Shown in pieces: positions 1 to 8,491 of a DNA stretch of 10,687 nt (within the stretch, counting starts at the first letter, position 1; each line of letters opens with the position of its first letter). The stretch lies in the NCBI GenBank assembly GCA_028456385.1, contig JALNQF010000935.1:1-10687 (forward strand), in the 5' to 3' direction. This DNA comes from Ophiosphaerella korrae (lineage: Eukaryota > Ascomycota > Dothideomycetes > Pleosporales > Phaeosphaeriaceae). The translations under genes were made by a program, and so were the position numbers. The notes under the pieces were generated by a model. That model did no database searches. It had not been told where the DNA came from and was given only the letters and a program-made list of their open reading frames with translations.

Positions 1-226
1 TACTAAGCGCTAACTAAAAGTAGAAAGGTAGTTAAATATTAGTAAGTTGTAAACTTACTAATATATTAGTAAGTTCGCAATGTTAGTAAGTTTGCGATGT
101 TAGTAAGTTGTAAACTTACTAACATATTAGTAAGTTTGTAATATTAGTAAGTTTACTATATTAGTAAGTTGTAAACTTACTAACATTAGTGCGAAAATAA
201 GAGATATAAGGGATAACTCCCTTACA
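1..226 (-). repeat. 3' LTR of element A, partial (outer end beyond window)
   Basis: This stretch matches 8492-8717 without indels, with 14 mismatches in 226 bases: 13 transitions and one transversion (42/8533). The inner edge at 226 reads TGTAAGGGAG on the minus strand and directly follows the polypurine tract, as expected of a 3' LTR. The match already holds at base 1, so the outer end and the target-site duplication lie left of the window. At 12 of the 13 transition sites this copy keeps C or G where the right copy has T or A, so it is the less mutated copy. It contains the 61-bp hairpin repeats listed separately. Confidence 0.92.
36..188. repeat. 61-bp tandem hairpin array inside the 3' LTR
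   Basis: Three inverted repeats with core AGTAAGTT-GTA-AACTTACT are centred at 50, 111 and 172, exactly 61 bp apart. The arms are 13 bp at 36-64 and 97-125 and 10 bp at 161-183, where an A/C mismatch stops pairing. Between hairpins the unit carries two extra half-sites of the form TTAGTAAGTTT followed by a variable triplet. The array spans about 2.5 units. It lies on the U3 side of the LTR, upstream of a TATA-like site in element orientation. A cis-regulatory role is inference. Confidence 0.85.
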
Positions 227-228
227 CG

Positions 229-241
229 TCTCTCTCCTTTT
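229..241 (-). other. Polypurine tract of element A
   Basis: On the minus strand these 13 bases are all purines (AAAAGGAGAGAGA), followed by CG and then the LTR start TGTAAGGG at 226. Position and composition match the plus-strand primer of Ty3/gypsy reverse transcription. Purine-only runs contain no CA or TG, so RIP would be expected to spare them, and the tract looks intact. Confidence 0.82.
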
Positions 242-867
242 AAAGAGCGAATTCCTAGAGCTTAAAAAGGGCTCTAATTAACTAATAATACCTATTAGGT
301 AGTAGTAGTAGTAGCTAAAGTTAAAGAGGTTAACTATTTTTAGAGTTAAAATCGTTATTTATAGAGTATAGAGCTAAGGTTTTTACTAATTTTAGTATAA
401 AATTAAGACGCGCGTAACTTCTATATATAAAACGTGTTAACTATAAACTCTTTTTTACTACTTCTACCCTACGCTAATAAAATTAAACCTAAAAGTATTT
501 GTATATAGTATAAGGGAAGGCAAAGTTAACGCTACTAAGTAACTTAATAGCGCTAGATCTCTATATAAGTACTTACTATAGATATAGGCTTTGCGATAAG
601 TAGGTTTATTAATATAGAGGACCTAGTAAGCCTAATATTTACAAGTATTAGAGGGTAGGCAGCGTAGAGTAGCTCTAGCTAGGAATTTAGTAGCTAGTCG
701 TAAATTCTACAATAGTAAACTAGACCTACGCGTAACTAGTTATAAGAGAGCGTAGTAGTTATAGCTATAGTAGTAGGAGTAGGCCCTAACCTAAAAAGAG
801 TCCTACGCTTACTAGCTAAAGTAAACTATTCCTGCTATTTTTTGCGCTATAATTTATCTTTAGCTAG
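242..867 (-). other. 3' region of element A between the pol tail and the polypurine tract
   Basis: About 0.6 kb lies between the tandem-repeat tail and the polypurine tract. On the minus strand the pol frame stays fairly open but yields no recognisable domain. Because RIP turns CAA, CAG, TGG and TGA into TAA or TAG, the original stop codon cannot be located. A short (GTA)5 run is present at 299-313 on the plus strand. I see no second gene and no envelope-like gene. It is most likely the end of the pol tail plus 3' untranslated sequence. Confidence 0.5.
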
Positions 868-1256
868 TAGTAAAGTTTTTTAATTACGCCTTAGAGGGCC
901 TTTTTTACACCTACTAATAGCTAGAGTGCCTTACTAGGTTGCGTCTTTATTAGGCTCTATTTTAGGTATATAGTTAGTATTTTAGGCTTCTCTAGGTAGT
1001 TCTAGTAAAAGTTAAAAGTAGTAATTACGCTTTATAAAGGGGCTTTTTTGCGCCTATTAATAGTTTTAGGCTTGTCTAAGTAGTTCTAGTAAGGGCTAAA
1101 GGTAGTAATTACGCCTTAGAAGGAGCTTTTTTATACCTATTAGTAGGTTAAGATACTCTAATAAGTTGCGTTTTTATTAGGGCTCTATTTTTTTAGTATA
1201 TATAGAGTTAGTAGTTTAGCTTTCTCTAGGTAGTTCTAGTAAAAGTTAAAAGTAGC
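868..1256 (-). repeat. Imperfect three-unit tandem repeat in the tail after the chromodomain
   Basis: The plus-strand motif CTAGGTAGTTCTAGTAAAAG, with close variants, starts at 992, 1076 and 1226, so copies are 84 and 150 bp apart. Each of the first two is followed by a GTAATTACGC block (1021 and 1105), with a related block at 881. The 150-bp units share a further segment (941-1005 versus 1168-1240) that the 84-bp unit lacks, so it looks like an internally deleted copy. Both spacings are multiples of three, and the pol frame (high coordinate = 2 mod 3) reads the same short peptide, TTF-x-x-Y-x-NYL, in each copy. This suggests the repeats were coding. Confidence 0.75.
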
Positions 1257-1267
1257 TTTATATTTTA

Positions 1268-1396
1268 TAAATTCTTCTACTAGCTCCTATATAGGTTTAT
1301 TATAGCTAGTCTAGTAAACTAGGTAGTACTATCTTACGTATTTTCTACGCTCTTTAAAGCGTACGTCTAAGATAGCTTCTACTAGGTATTCTTTAT
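1268..1396 (-). other. Element A chromodomain
   Basis: The frame reads EYLVEAILDVRFKERRKYVR, then YYLVYxTSYNKP and (W)ELVEEF. This matches the chromodomain pattern of an aromatic/hydrophobic start (YxVExIL), a strand of the YLVKWKGY type, and the closing TWEPxExL. The Trp of the last motif is a TAG. The domain sits directly C-terminal to the GPY/F integrase module, which defines chromoviruses. Such chromodomains are thought to steer integration toward chromatin with particular histone methylation, which fits a copy in a repeat-dense region. The assignment is from motif pattern only. Confidence 0.82.
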
Positions 1397-1579
1397 ATAC
1401 GCTACTAGTTTCTTTATTAGTAATAATAATAGAGATTAGCTATAGTAGGTCTTAATCTAGTAAGGGCTTCTAATCTCTAGGGCGTAAGAGTTTTAGAGAG
1501 AAGACTAAGAATACGCCTTTACTTAGTATCTCTTAGGGTAGTACTAGCTTATATACTCTACTATTGTAGATAACTCTCT

Positions 1580-2560
1580 TAATAGGGTATAGGCCTACTT
1601 ATTAGTAGTCTAATTTTAGGGTTAGCTAAGTAGTTTTCTAATTAGCTATACTAATATAAGCTTAGTTACTAACTTTATATACTAGTCTACTTTAGTAAGA
1701 GGTATTAGCTTAGGCTACTTACTCTTATTATACCTAGAGTATTTTTTTCTTAAAGTAGGCTACTAGGTTACTATAAGCGTTAAGTAGCTTATTAACTTAT
1801 ATACGTTAGTTATATTAGGCTAGGTTTAGTTAATCTTTATTATTTTTACTAGGGTATATACTACTATAGAAGTAATACTCTAGATCTATAAGAAATAAAG
1901 TTATCCTAATAGATATATTAATAGTATTATTTACTTAGAACTTAGCTATATATAGCTAAGCTACCTAGTTATCTTACGCGTAGTTAATGTATTACTTTAG
2001 AAAGATCTCTAGGGTTTAATTTACTTACTTAGTTTAGCTATTAGTTTCTAAGTAGTATATAGTTAAGAGCTTTTACGTAATATAGAGGCGTTTATATATA
2101 TAGTACTAAAATTAGCTAATAAAAGTTGTCCCTCTATTAGATATAATATTTATTAAGACTCTATAAAGTTTAAAAATAGATATAAAATATTAAGTAGCTT
2201 CCTCTAGTTTTAGAGACTTATAGAGGAAGAAATAGCGTCTTTTATAAGGTAGTAGTAAATTACTAGGATATATTTATAAATCTAGCTACTATTTTTACTA
2301 GTTAGTAAGGCTTAGATATAGTCTACTAAGATATTAGTCTAGAGTGCGTAGAGAATTAGTATAAGTTAGAGGTAACTAAGTTTACTATCTTATAAGTTCT
2401 TTATATAGTAGTAGATTAGGTATATATTATAAAATTACTTAATAGCTTAAGGTATCTTAAGCTAATAATAGCGCTTATATATTAGATATAGCGTGCTACA
2501 AGGTCCTTTATAGCTTACTAACTAATAGTTATAGTATAAATTAAAGATTTAGTAGTGTAG
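1580..2560 (-). other. Element A integrase with HHCC finger, D,D35E core and GPY/F motif
   Basis: An N-terminal zinc-binding region has one His left (2555-2557), the second apparently Tyr, and the CxxC pair as Tyr codons at 2431-2429 and 2422-2420. The core keeps its first Asp (2321-2323, in LVDYI). The second Asp is Asn (2136-2138, in ISNRGTTF) and the Glu is Lys (2028-2030). The last two lie 36 codons apart, exactly the D-X35-E spacing. A one-base deletion near 2237-2242 moves the frame between the first and second Asp. The GPY/F module reads GLYPIKRV around 1581-1598. Integrase would insert the cDNA into the host genome, and this copy cannot. Confidence 0.9.
2237..2242 (-). other. Frameshift in element A integrase core
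   Basis: The minus-strand frame = 1 mod 3 carries the integrase core up to ILVIYYYLIK. The continuing block RYFFLYKSLKLEEAT and all later conserved motifs are in frame = 2 mod 3. Between AAA (2242-2240) and CGC (2237-2235) only two bases remain, so one base is missing. This is the one clear indel in the readable A pol and is a different lesion class from RIP. Confidence 0.72.
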
Positions 2561-3069
2561 ATAGGTATTTAGAGGAATATATAGACGCGTTTTATTAACC
2601 TAGAAGTACCTTTCTTTTCCTAATCTAGTAAAGCTAATATTAGCGCGTAAGAAGTAGTATCTTACTTTATAGAAGGCTTTTAATAGTTTTTATTGTCTAC
2701 TATCTATAGTAGTAAATATAGCTTAAGCTACGTAGTCTTCTAAGTACGCTATATCTAGTAATTCTTCTATTAGGCGTAGGTTAATAATATATAGTAAGAG
2801 TTCTAGGTCTAGTTCTCTATTATAGAGTAGTAGAAAATCCTCTAGTAGGTTTACTAATATAGGTTTTATTCCTATAATATAGCGAAGGTAGGCGTATACT
2901 ATAGTAGCTTATTCTAGTATAAATCTATCTAGCTTTTATAGGTCTGCGAGGCTTAGAGCGTAAATTACTATATCTAGCGCGGGTTTTACGCCTAGGGCTA
3001 AGACTCGAGGGCTTAGGATAATTTAGTTAGCTCCTAATACTTATAGATTAGAATTATCTATAGGGTAAT

Positions 3070-3480
3070 CTTATAGTTAGTAGCTTAGGGCGTCTACAAC
3101 CTTGTTTATATTACTAAGTGCGTATTTAATATAGAAATTAAATTAGGATAGGAATAATAACTAGTAAGCCTAGTAGCAATTAAGCTTTTTAGTTATTATA
3201 AAGGTTTCTAAATTATAGTAGTCTATTATAACGTAGATTGTATATAGACTACCTATAAGCTCTAGTTTCTATTCTTTAAATACTTAGATTATAGCTATAA
3301 GTTCTAGGTCGTAGATATTATAATTATATTCTACTAGGGTATATTTTTTTAAAAAGAAGCTAACTAGCTATTAGATTCTATCTTAGTTTAGTTAGCTTAT
3401 TACTCTACCTAAGGCCTACCTAGAGGTGTTAGTTTAGATATAGATTAGTTTTAAGGAGTTAAAGTAAAGTAAGACTATAC
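3070..3480 (-). other. Element A RNase H domain
   Basis: The frame reads TNTS where the first catalytic Asp stands in TDxS (Asp to Asn). Next come VSFFLKKYT, then EYNYNIYDLELIAII, the conserved block with the catalytic Glu, which is kept. Then come VIIDYYNLETF, where the Asp of TDH is kept but His is Tyr, and VVDALS, where the last Asp is kept. RNase H degrades the RNA strand of the RNA/DNA hybrid during reverse transcription. Loss of the first acidic residue alone should inactivate it. It is in the same frame as RT with no indel between them. Confidence 0.85.
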
Positions 3481-3559
3481 TTAGCTAGAAAGTAGCTTTT
3501 AGTTTATTAAAGGCGTCTATATATTCTTAGGTAATTATAAAGGGCTTATACTAAGTCTT

Positions 3560-4460
3560 TTAAAGGAGTAGCCTATCTCCTTTAGTAGGTTTAGTAATAA
3601 CCTTAGACTTAATTAACTTAGTAAGTAGTAAGGCAAGGCTTAAGTAATCCTTAATAAAGCGCTAGAGAAATCTAGTATAGCCTAGAAAGGCTAGGACTTC
3701 TTTAGTAGTCTTTAGTATTTCCTACTCTTAGATAGCTTTAACTTTAGAGGAATCTATTGTAATTCTTTTATTAGAGATAATTATACCTAAAAACTTAACT
3801 AAGGTAGTATAGAAGCTAGATTTTTTAAAGTTTATATAAAAGCCTTACTCTTTTAGTTATGTAAGTACTTTATAAACGTACTAGATATAGTCTATTTTGT
3901 TATTAGAGTATATTAGGATATTATTTATATATATAGTATAGAAGTTATCTAAATATTCTAGTAAGGCTAAGTTAATAGCGCGCTAGAAAGTAGCTAGTGC
4001 GTTAGTAAGGCTAAAGAGTACTACCTTATAGGTATATATACTAAAGTAGGTAATAAAAGTAGTTAGCTATTCTAAATTTAAAGTAATACGTAAGTAGTAA
4101 AAGGCGTATATTACGTTAAATTTAGAGAATATCTTTACCTTATTTAGGTAAGCTAGTATTTCTCTAAAGAATAGAATAGAGTACTAGTCTTTAATAGTAG
4201 ATTTATTTAGCTTGTAGTAGTTTACGTAGACTTATAAGCTACTATCTAGTTTAGCTACAATTAGTAAGTTATTCTTAGCTAGAGAGCTATATTTACTAAT
4301 AAAGCCCTTGCCTTCTATTTCTTAGATATATTTCTAGATTACTTCGTCTTATTTTCTAGTAAAAGAGTAAAGTTTAGCGTCTAGGATTTTTACGCTAAGT
4401 TTAAAGGTAATTTCTAGGTTATATAGCTTATAAGGGGGAAGTTCCTTAGTAGCTTTCTTA
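3560..4460 (-). other. Element A reverse transcriptase domain, all three catalytic Asp lost
   Basis: Recognisable blocks in order are ELPPYKLYNLEI at about 4420, EGKGFISKYSSLAKNN, VYVNYYKLN near 4231-4205 (the usual VDYRxLN), KFNVIYAF (motif A, 4100-4123), LFSLTNALATF (the usual FGLTNAPATF), and YINNILIYS (motif C, from 3931 down). Motif C occupies 3920-3931. The catalytic triad of RT is the Asp in motif A and the two Asp of YxDD, and all three are Asn here. The thumb follows toward 3560. Block order and sequence are typical of fungal Ty3/gypsy RTs. Confidence 0.92.
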
Positions 4461-5125
4461 TTAAAATAAAGTATTAGGTCTTAATATAGTTAGAGTAGTT
4501 CTATAGATAGAATATCCTTAAGCTCTACTATAAGTAGTAGTTTATAAAATTACGCGTAATCTACTTTTTTAGCTACTTTGTAGTAGTATACTAGTAGTAG
4601 TATTCTATCTAAAGTAAGTACTATAAGCGTGTATCTACTTCTTCTAGTAAAGGCCTTAATTATATAATAACTAATAGTTTAAATATCTATTAACGAGTTC
4701 TATTTATACTTATTAGGGTACTTACTTAGGGGCCCTATAAGAGTAGATAATAGTTTAAGCGCTAGCTTCTTTAAAGCTATAGTAGAGTAATATCTAGGCG
4801 CGCTATAGTATACTACTAAGGGGATTTCGTTAGTTGTCTAGTAGTACTATTAGTAGTAAGTATTAGAGAATAATAACATTCTATAGTAGTAGTTAGGTTT
4901 AATAGTATAGGCCTTGCGCTATAAAAATTCTAGAATAAGGTTAAATTAGCCTACGTTTTTAATAATATAGGTAGAGGTCTATTTAATATACGCGCCTACT
5001 TATAAGTAGAACTTAACCTAATACGTAATAGACTTAGATAGAGAACTATTATATCCTTTATAGATAATAAGTTAAAGTAGCTAGATAGTTTATAATTTTG
5101 TAGTCTTCTAAGTAAATTTTCGTTA

Positions 5126-5158
5126 AATAAAGTTTACATTAGCTCTATTATTAGCTAA
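5126..5158 (-). other. Element A aspartic protease active-site motif, mutated
   Basis: The frame reads LANNRANVNFI here. The retroelement protease signature is hydrophobic-Asp-Ser/Thr-Gly-Ala followed by a hydrophobic stretch. Asn-Asn-Arg at the D-S-G position is what G-to-A changes would leave (Asp to Asn, Ser to Asn, Gly to Arg). About 80 residues downstream the frame reads FNLILEF, resembling the conserved (N/D)LILG block near the end of the fold. The protease that would mature Gag and Pol is therefore non-functional. The call rests on the position between Gag and RT and on these two motifs. Confidence 0.7.
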
Positions 5159-5289
5159 GGTTCTAGCTATATAAGGTACTATAGGGTCTTTACTTAAGAA
5201 GCTAGTAAATAAGAATTAGTTTAGCTTAGCTTCTATTAGATTAGTTAGTAGTTTCTTATACTAGACTATTTATATTCTATAAGTAAGTA

Positions 5290-8263
5290 TATAAGATATA
5301 GCTATACTAAGAGTTATACTTTAGTAGTTAATTACGCTCTTCTAGTTCGTGTAATCTCTAGGTTAAAGCTTTAGGCCTAGGGAACGTCGTTTTCTAAATC
5401 CTAGTCTAAGTTAGGCTCTAGTTCTAGCTCTATATCTAGTTAAGAGTTATATTTAAAGAATTAGTCCTCTATTTCTATATCTATTTTAGAGTCTATTACT
5501 ATATAGGTAGCTATATAGTAGTTTATAGTATTAGTAAGTATTTTAGATCTAGTAGCTTTTATTTATTTATAAGTAGTATAGTCTAGCTTCCTAACGCCTA
5601 TCTTTCTATAGCCTTAGTATAAAATTATTTTAGGGTTCTTAGTTTTAATTATAGTAGTCTTTTTGCTAGTTAGGTATATTCTTCTAAATACGCCTTCTAG
5701 TTATAGTTAATAGTGTTTTAGTTCTTATAAGGTTATAGCTAGTTCTTCCTTAAAGTTTTATATCTACACTCTTAGTTTAGCTCTTATAGGCGCTAGGGTA
5801 CAAAGCTAGGTTTACCTAGGGCCTATATCTAGGTTATAATTATTTACTTTATTTTCTAATATCAAGATTATCTTTTAAAAATTAGCAGGGCTATTATAGA
5901 TACTAGGGGTAGTACTAGTAGCTTCTTTAAGCTAAGGTTATAGCTTTTTTTAAAAGTAGATATTATATAGCTATAGGTTCTATTATAGTTTAAGGCTAAT
6001 ATTATTAAATTTAGAGAGGAATTTAGCTTATACTAACTAAGTAGTTTTATAGATTAGTTAATCTAGTCTAAATTTAGCTATTTCTAGGGTTTTGTAACGT
6101 ACTTCTCCTAATCTTACTATATCTATATTACTAAATTAGTAAAAAAGTGTAAAGAAATATAAGAATTTTTCTTAGTATAAGTAAGTAATACTATTTAAAA
6201 TAGTAAGGTATAAGTAAGCTAATCCTATACAGTAGCGTATAATAACGTTAGCTTAGGTTTACAAGCTAATATATTTTTTTCTATTAGTAATAAAGTAATT
6301 ATATATAGACTAGATAAAGGATATAATATCTATATAGTATCTTGTACCTAAAAATTATAGGGGTTTTATAGAGTAGTCTTCTTATTCTTTATACTAGTAA
6401 AAATTAAAGGCTAGCTCTTAGATACTAGTTAAGAAAAGAGTTAAGGTAAACTCTTCTCTATTAAAGATATAGTAGCCTACTACTAGTACTTAGGGTTTAA
6501 ACTCTCTTTTAAGGAAGCTAAGTTACTAGCCTTATAGTAAAATCTTAGTGTAGGGTAGTTTTATATCTTTCTACACTAATATATTAAAGTTAAAAGTTTC
6601 TAGCTTAGTTTATTTAGCTATTAAGTCTTCTTAGTAGATTACTACTTTACGCAAGTAGTTATATTTTACTATAGCTTCTTTCTATAAGGCTTTATACTAG
6701 GTAGCTCTTTAGCCTAAAGTATTATATTACTCTATAATATAGTTATAGTCTAGTAGTAATTATACTAGGCGTTCTTAGAGTTAGGCTAATTAGTTATCTT
6801 ATTAAGAGAGTTATTTATCTAATTTACTTACTCTAGCTATAAGCCTCTAGTTTTATTTATTTACTACGTTAATTATATCTTATATCTAGGTATTTACAAC
6901 TACTAGGTATAATACTATTCTAGCTAAAGTAAATTCTCTAAGAGATAAGTAATTACTAGGTTTATTATCTTTAATTCCTTAGTATAAGGTTAGTAGTAGA
7001 GTGTAAAATAAGGGTTAGAGCTTAGTAAACTTAGTAAGTAATTTCTTAAGTTTGTCCTAAGATATAAAGACTATTCCTAGTAGTAGGTCTTTGTTAATTA
7101 TAGTGTTTAATAGTAAGTTATCTCTTAGCTCTTCTAGGATCTTAAGCTTAGGTGTAGGCTAGAGTAATAATACTTAGCTAACGTTTAGTTAGGCGTTATT
7201 AATTAAGTTATTTAATATAGTCTAGTTATTAAAAGAGACCTTAGTAACTAGTCTATACCTTAGGAGGCTACCTTAGTTAAAGGGGGTAAGGTCTATATCT
7301 AGGTTAAATTCTTCTATAATAAGTTAGTTAGGAGTAGCTAAGTCTATTATAGAGCTATTAGCTAGGAAAGCGCCTAGTACTTGTTAAGGAATTATGTTAG
7401 GTTAGAAATTAAGTTTACTAAGTAGTTTTAGCTAAATAAAGGATTTAGAGTCTATTACCTATTTTCTTTTATCTTTCTACGAGGGGGTCTTAAGATATTA
7501 TTAGAAGTTACTTAGTACTTTTTTTATTAGAGTAGTTAGTATAGTAGGTCTTTAGGTCTATTTTTCTAGAGACCTAGTTCTAGCGCGTATTTTATAGATT
7601 TTTTATAGTATAGTAGCTTTAGAGCGTTCTCTTAGTTCTTTACTAGATCTATAGTCTACTATTTATAGCGTATCTTTATCTTATAAGTATACTTAGTTTA
7701 AGTAATAAAGAGGTTATAAGCTAGTATTATTTTAGTTTAAGAGGCTAGCTTTTAAGAGGATAGAAGATTTTTTATACAACTAAGTTATAGTATAATAAGC
7801 TAAGTTATAGTAGTTATATACTATATTAGTACGTTTAGCTATTAGTTTATAGAGATTTAGATCTTTAGCGCTAGCTAGTAAAGGTTTTAGTAAGGTCTAG
7901 GGCGCTTTATTACTTAGTTCTTATAAATTAAGCGCTAGTAATTTGCGTAAGTTTAGAGGTCTTTTTCTTCTCTAGCGCTACTACCTAGGTTTAATACCTA
8001 GTATAAGCACGCTCTCGCCTAGGTATACGTAGTAAGTGTAAGCTAAAGCTTTATAACCTATAAGGTAGTTAAACTACTCTTCTTTAGTACGTATTTCTTT
8101 CTAGAACGTTAGCGCTAGTACTAGCAAAAAGGGAGCGCTAGAAACCTTAACTAGAACTATAATATAGTAAACTTAAGGGGCTACCTAGCGCGCTATAGCT
8201 AAGGTAGGATCTAATTCCTAGTAGTATAGTTCTTTTTAGCTAGCTAGGCTTAATTAAGAGTTA
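5290..8263 (-). pseudogene. gag: Element A Gag, unusually long frame (~990 codons), RIP-killed
   Basis: One minus-strand frame (high coordinate = 0 mod 3) can be followed from about 8263 to 5290, interrupted only by TAA/TAG of the kind RIP makes from Gln and Trp codons. A plausible start is ATA GCT AAC TCT at 8263, where ATA would be a mutated ATG. The N-terminal 400 or so residues match no family I know. Near 6960-6700 lies a polar, possibly coiled-coil stretch. From about 6420 to 5640 comes a Gag-like region, then a zinc-knuckle-like motif (5578-5619) and an acidic tail at about 5510-5390 (ELELEP and similar). Pol lies just downstream in the -1 frame. Typical Gags of this class are a few hundred residues. 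Two ORFs in the same frame, split at a now-invisible stop, is an alternative. Confidence 0.7.
5578..5619 (-). other. Zinc-knuckle-like motif of element A Gag, Cys codons now Tyr
   Basis: The Gag frame reads Y-x-G-Y-R-K-I-G-V-R-K-L-D-Y. If the Tyr codons are RIP products of Cys, the pattern is C-X2-C-X4-V-X4-C. The nucleocapsid zinc knuckle is C-X2-C-X4-H-X4-C. The spacing is exact, but the His position holds GTT (Val), which RIP cannot make from a His codon (that would give Tyr). Either the family lacks the His or an independent change occurred. It sits at the C-terminal side of Gag as expected. Confidence 0.6.
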
Positions 8264-8491
8264 GCTATAATTAGCTATCTTATAGTAACTCTAGCGTAAG
8301 TAAGAAGGCTACTAGCGTAGTTCTAGGTTATAGAGAGGCCTATAAAAGTAAAATATTTATAGAGATCTACTATTATATAAGGTAGACTTTACGCAAGATA
8401 ACTTAATAAAGTAGTTTTAATAATTAACTAAAAAGAGTAAATAGTAGATAAAGCTATTTAAGTAAGTACTAGGTATATATACCTAGTAGCC
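8264..8491 (-). other. Leader of element A, with unresolved LTR inner edge
   Basis: This stretch separates the proposed Gag start from the proven LTR repeat. The left LTR is cut at base 1, so the right LTR may extend below 8492 by an unknown length, and the primer-binding site must lie somewhere here on the minus strand. I could not match a tRNA 3' end with confidence, since the expected TGG start would be TAG after RIP. The Gag frame stays partly open upstream (to about 8340), so the start codon could also be earlier. Apart from the TATA-like palindrome nothing else was recognised. Confidence 0.5.
8467..8488 (-). promoter_or_regulatory. TATA-like core in a 22-bp perfect palindrome
   Basis: The sequence TACTAGGTATATATACCTAG continues to a perfect 22-bp palindrome with TATATATA at its centre (8473-8480). 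In element A orientation it lies about 47 bp downstream of the hairpin array and upstream of Gag. This is where a core promoter of the 5' LTR would be expected. Such AT-rich palindromes can arise by chance in RIP sequence, so promoter function is inferred from position. Confidence 0.5.

Larger units (their letters stand above)
868..5341 (-). pseudogene. pol: Element A Pol polyprotein (PR-RT-RH-INT-chromodomain), RIP-killed
   Basis: One minus-strand frame (codon high coordinate = 1 mod 3) is readable from about 5341 to 2240. It then continues in the frame = 2 mod 3 through integrase and chromodomain, implying a one-base deletion near 2237-2242. In order it shows aspartic protease, a linker of about 200 residues, RT, RNase H, a zinc-binding integrase with D,D35E core and GPY/F module, a chromodomain and a repetitive tail. 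TAA and TAG occur throughout where Gln or Trp is expected, and Asp-to-Asn, Gly-to-Ser/Arg, Cys-to-Tyr and Ala-to-Thr type changes dominate. The 5' limit overlaps the end of the Gag frame. The true stop cannot be told from RIP stops, so the left bound is only the end of the repeated tail. Confidence 0.88.

Noticed and set aside
3..7. CTAAG at 3-7 equals CTAAG at 8718-8722, which could look like a target-site duplication.
   Set aside because: The same bases also occur at 8494-8498 inside the right LTR, so 3-7 is LTR sequence. The true left duplication should lie outside the window.
1..230. The regularly spaced repeats in the LTR were considered as a CRISPR array.
   Set aside because: The repeats are palindromic, the intervening half-sites are also repeats rather than unique spacers, there are no cas genes, and they sit inside an LTR of a fungal retrotransposon.
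299..313. (GTA)5 microsatellite-like run.
   Set aside because: It is short, and TAG/GTA runs are common throughout because RIP creates TAG from CAG and TGG. It is not a meaningful feature on its own.
227..867. Possible envelope-like or additional ORF downstream of pol.
   Set aside because: Translations of the open stretches show no recognisable domain, signal peptide or membrane segment, and the region is adequately explained as pol tail and untranslated sequence.
8370..8395. Minus-strand CTTATATAATAGTAG considered as the LTR end plus primer-binding site.
   Set aside because: No convincing complement to a tRNA 3' end can be argued after RIP, and the partner LTR is cut by the window, so the edge cannot be confirmed.
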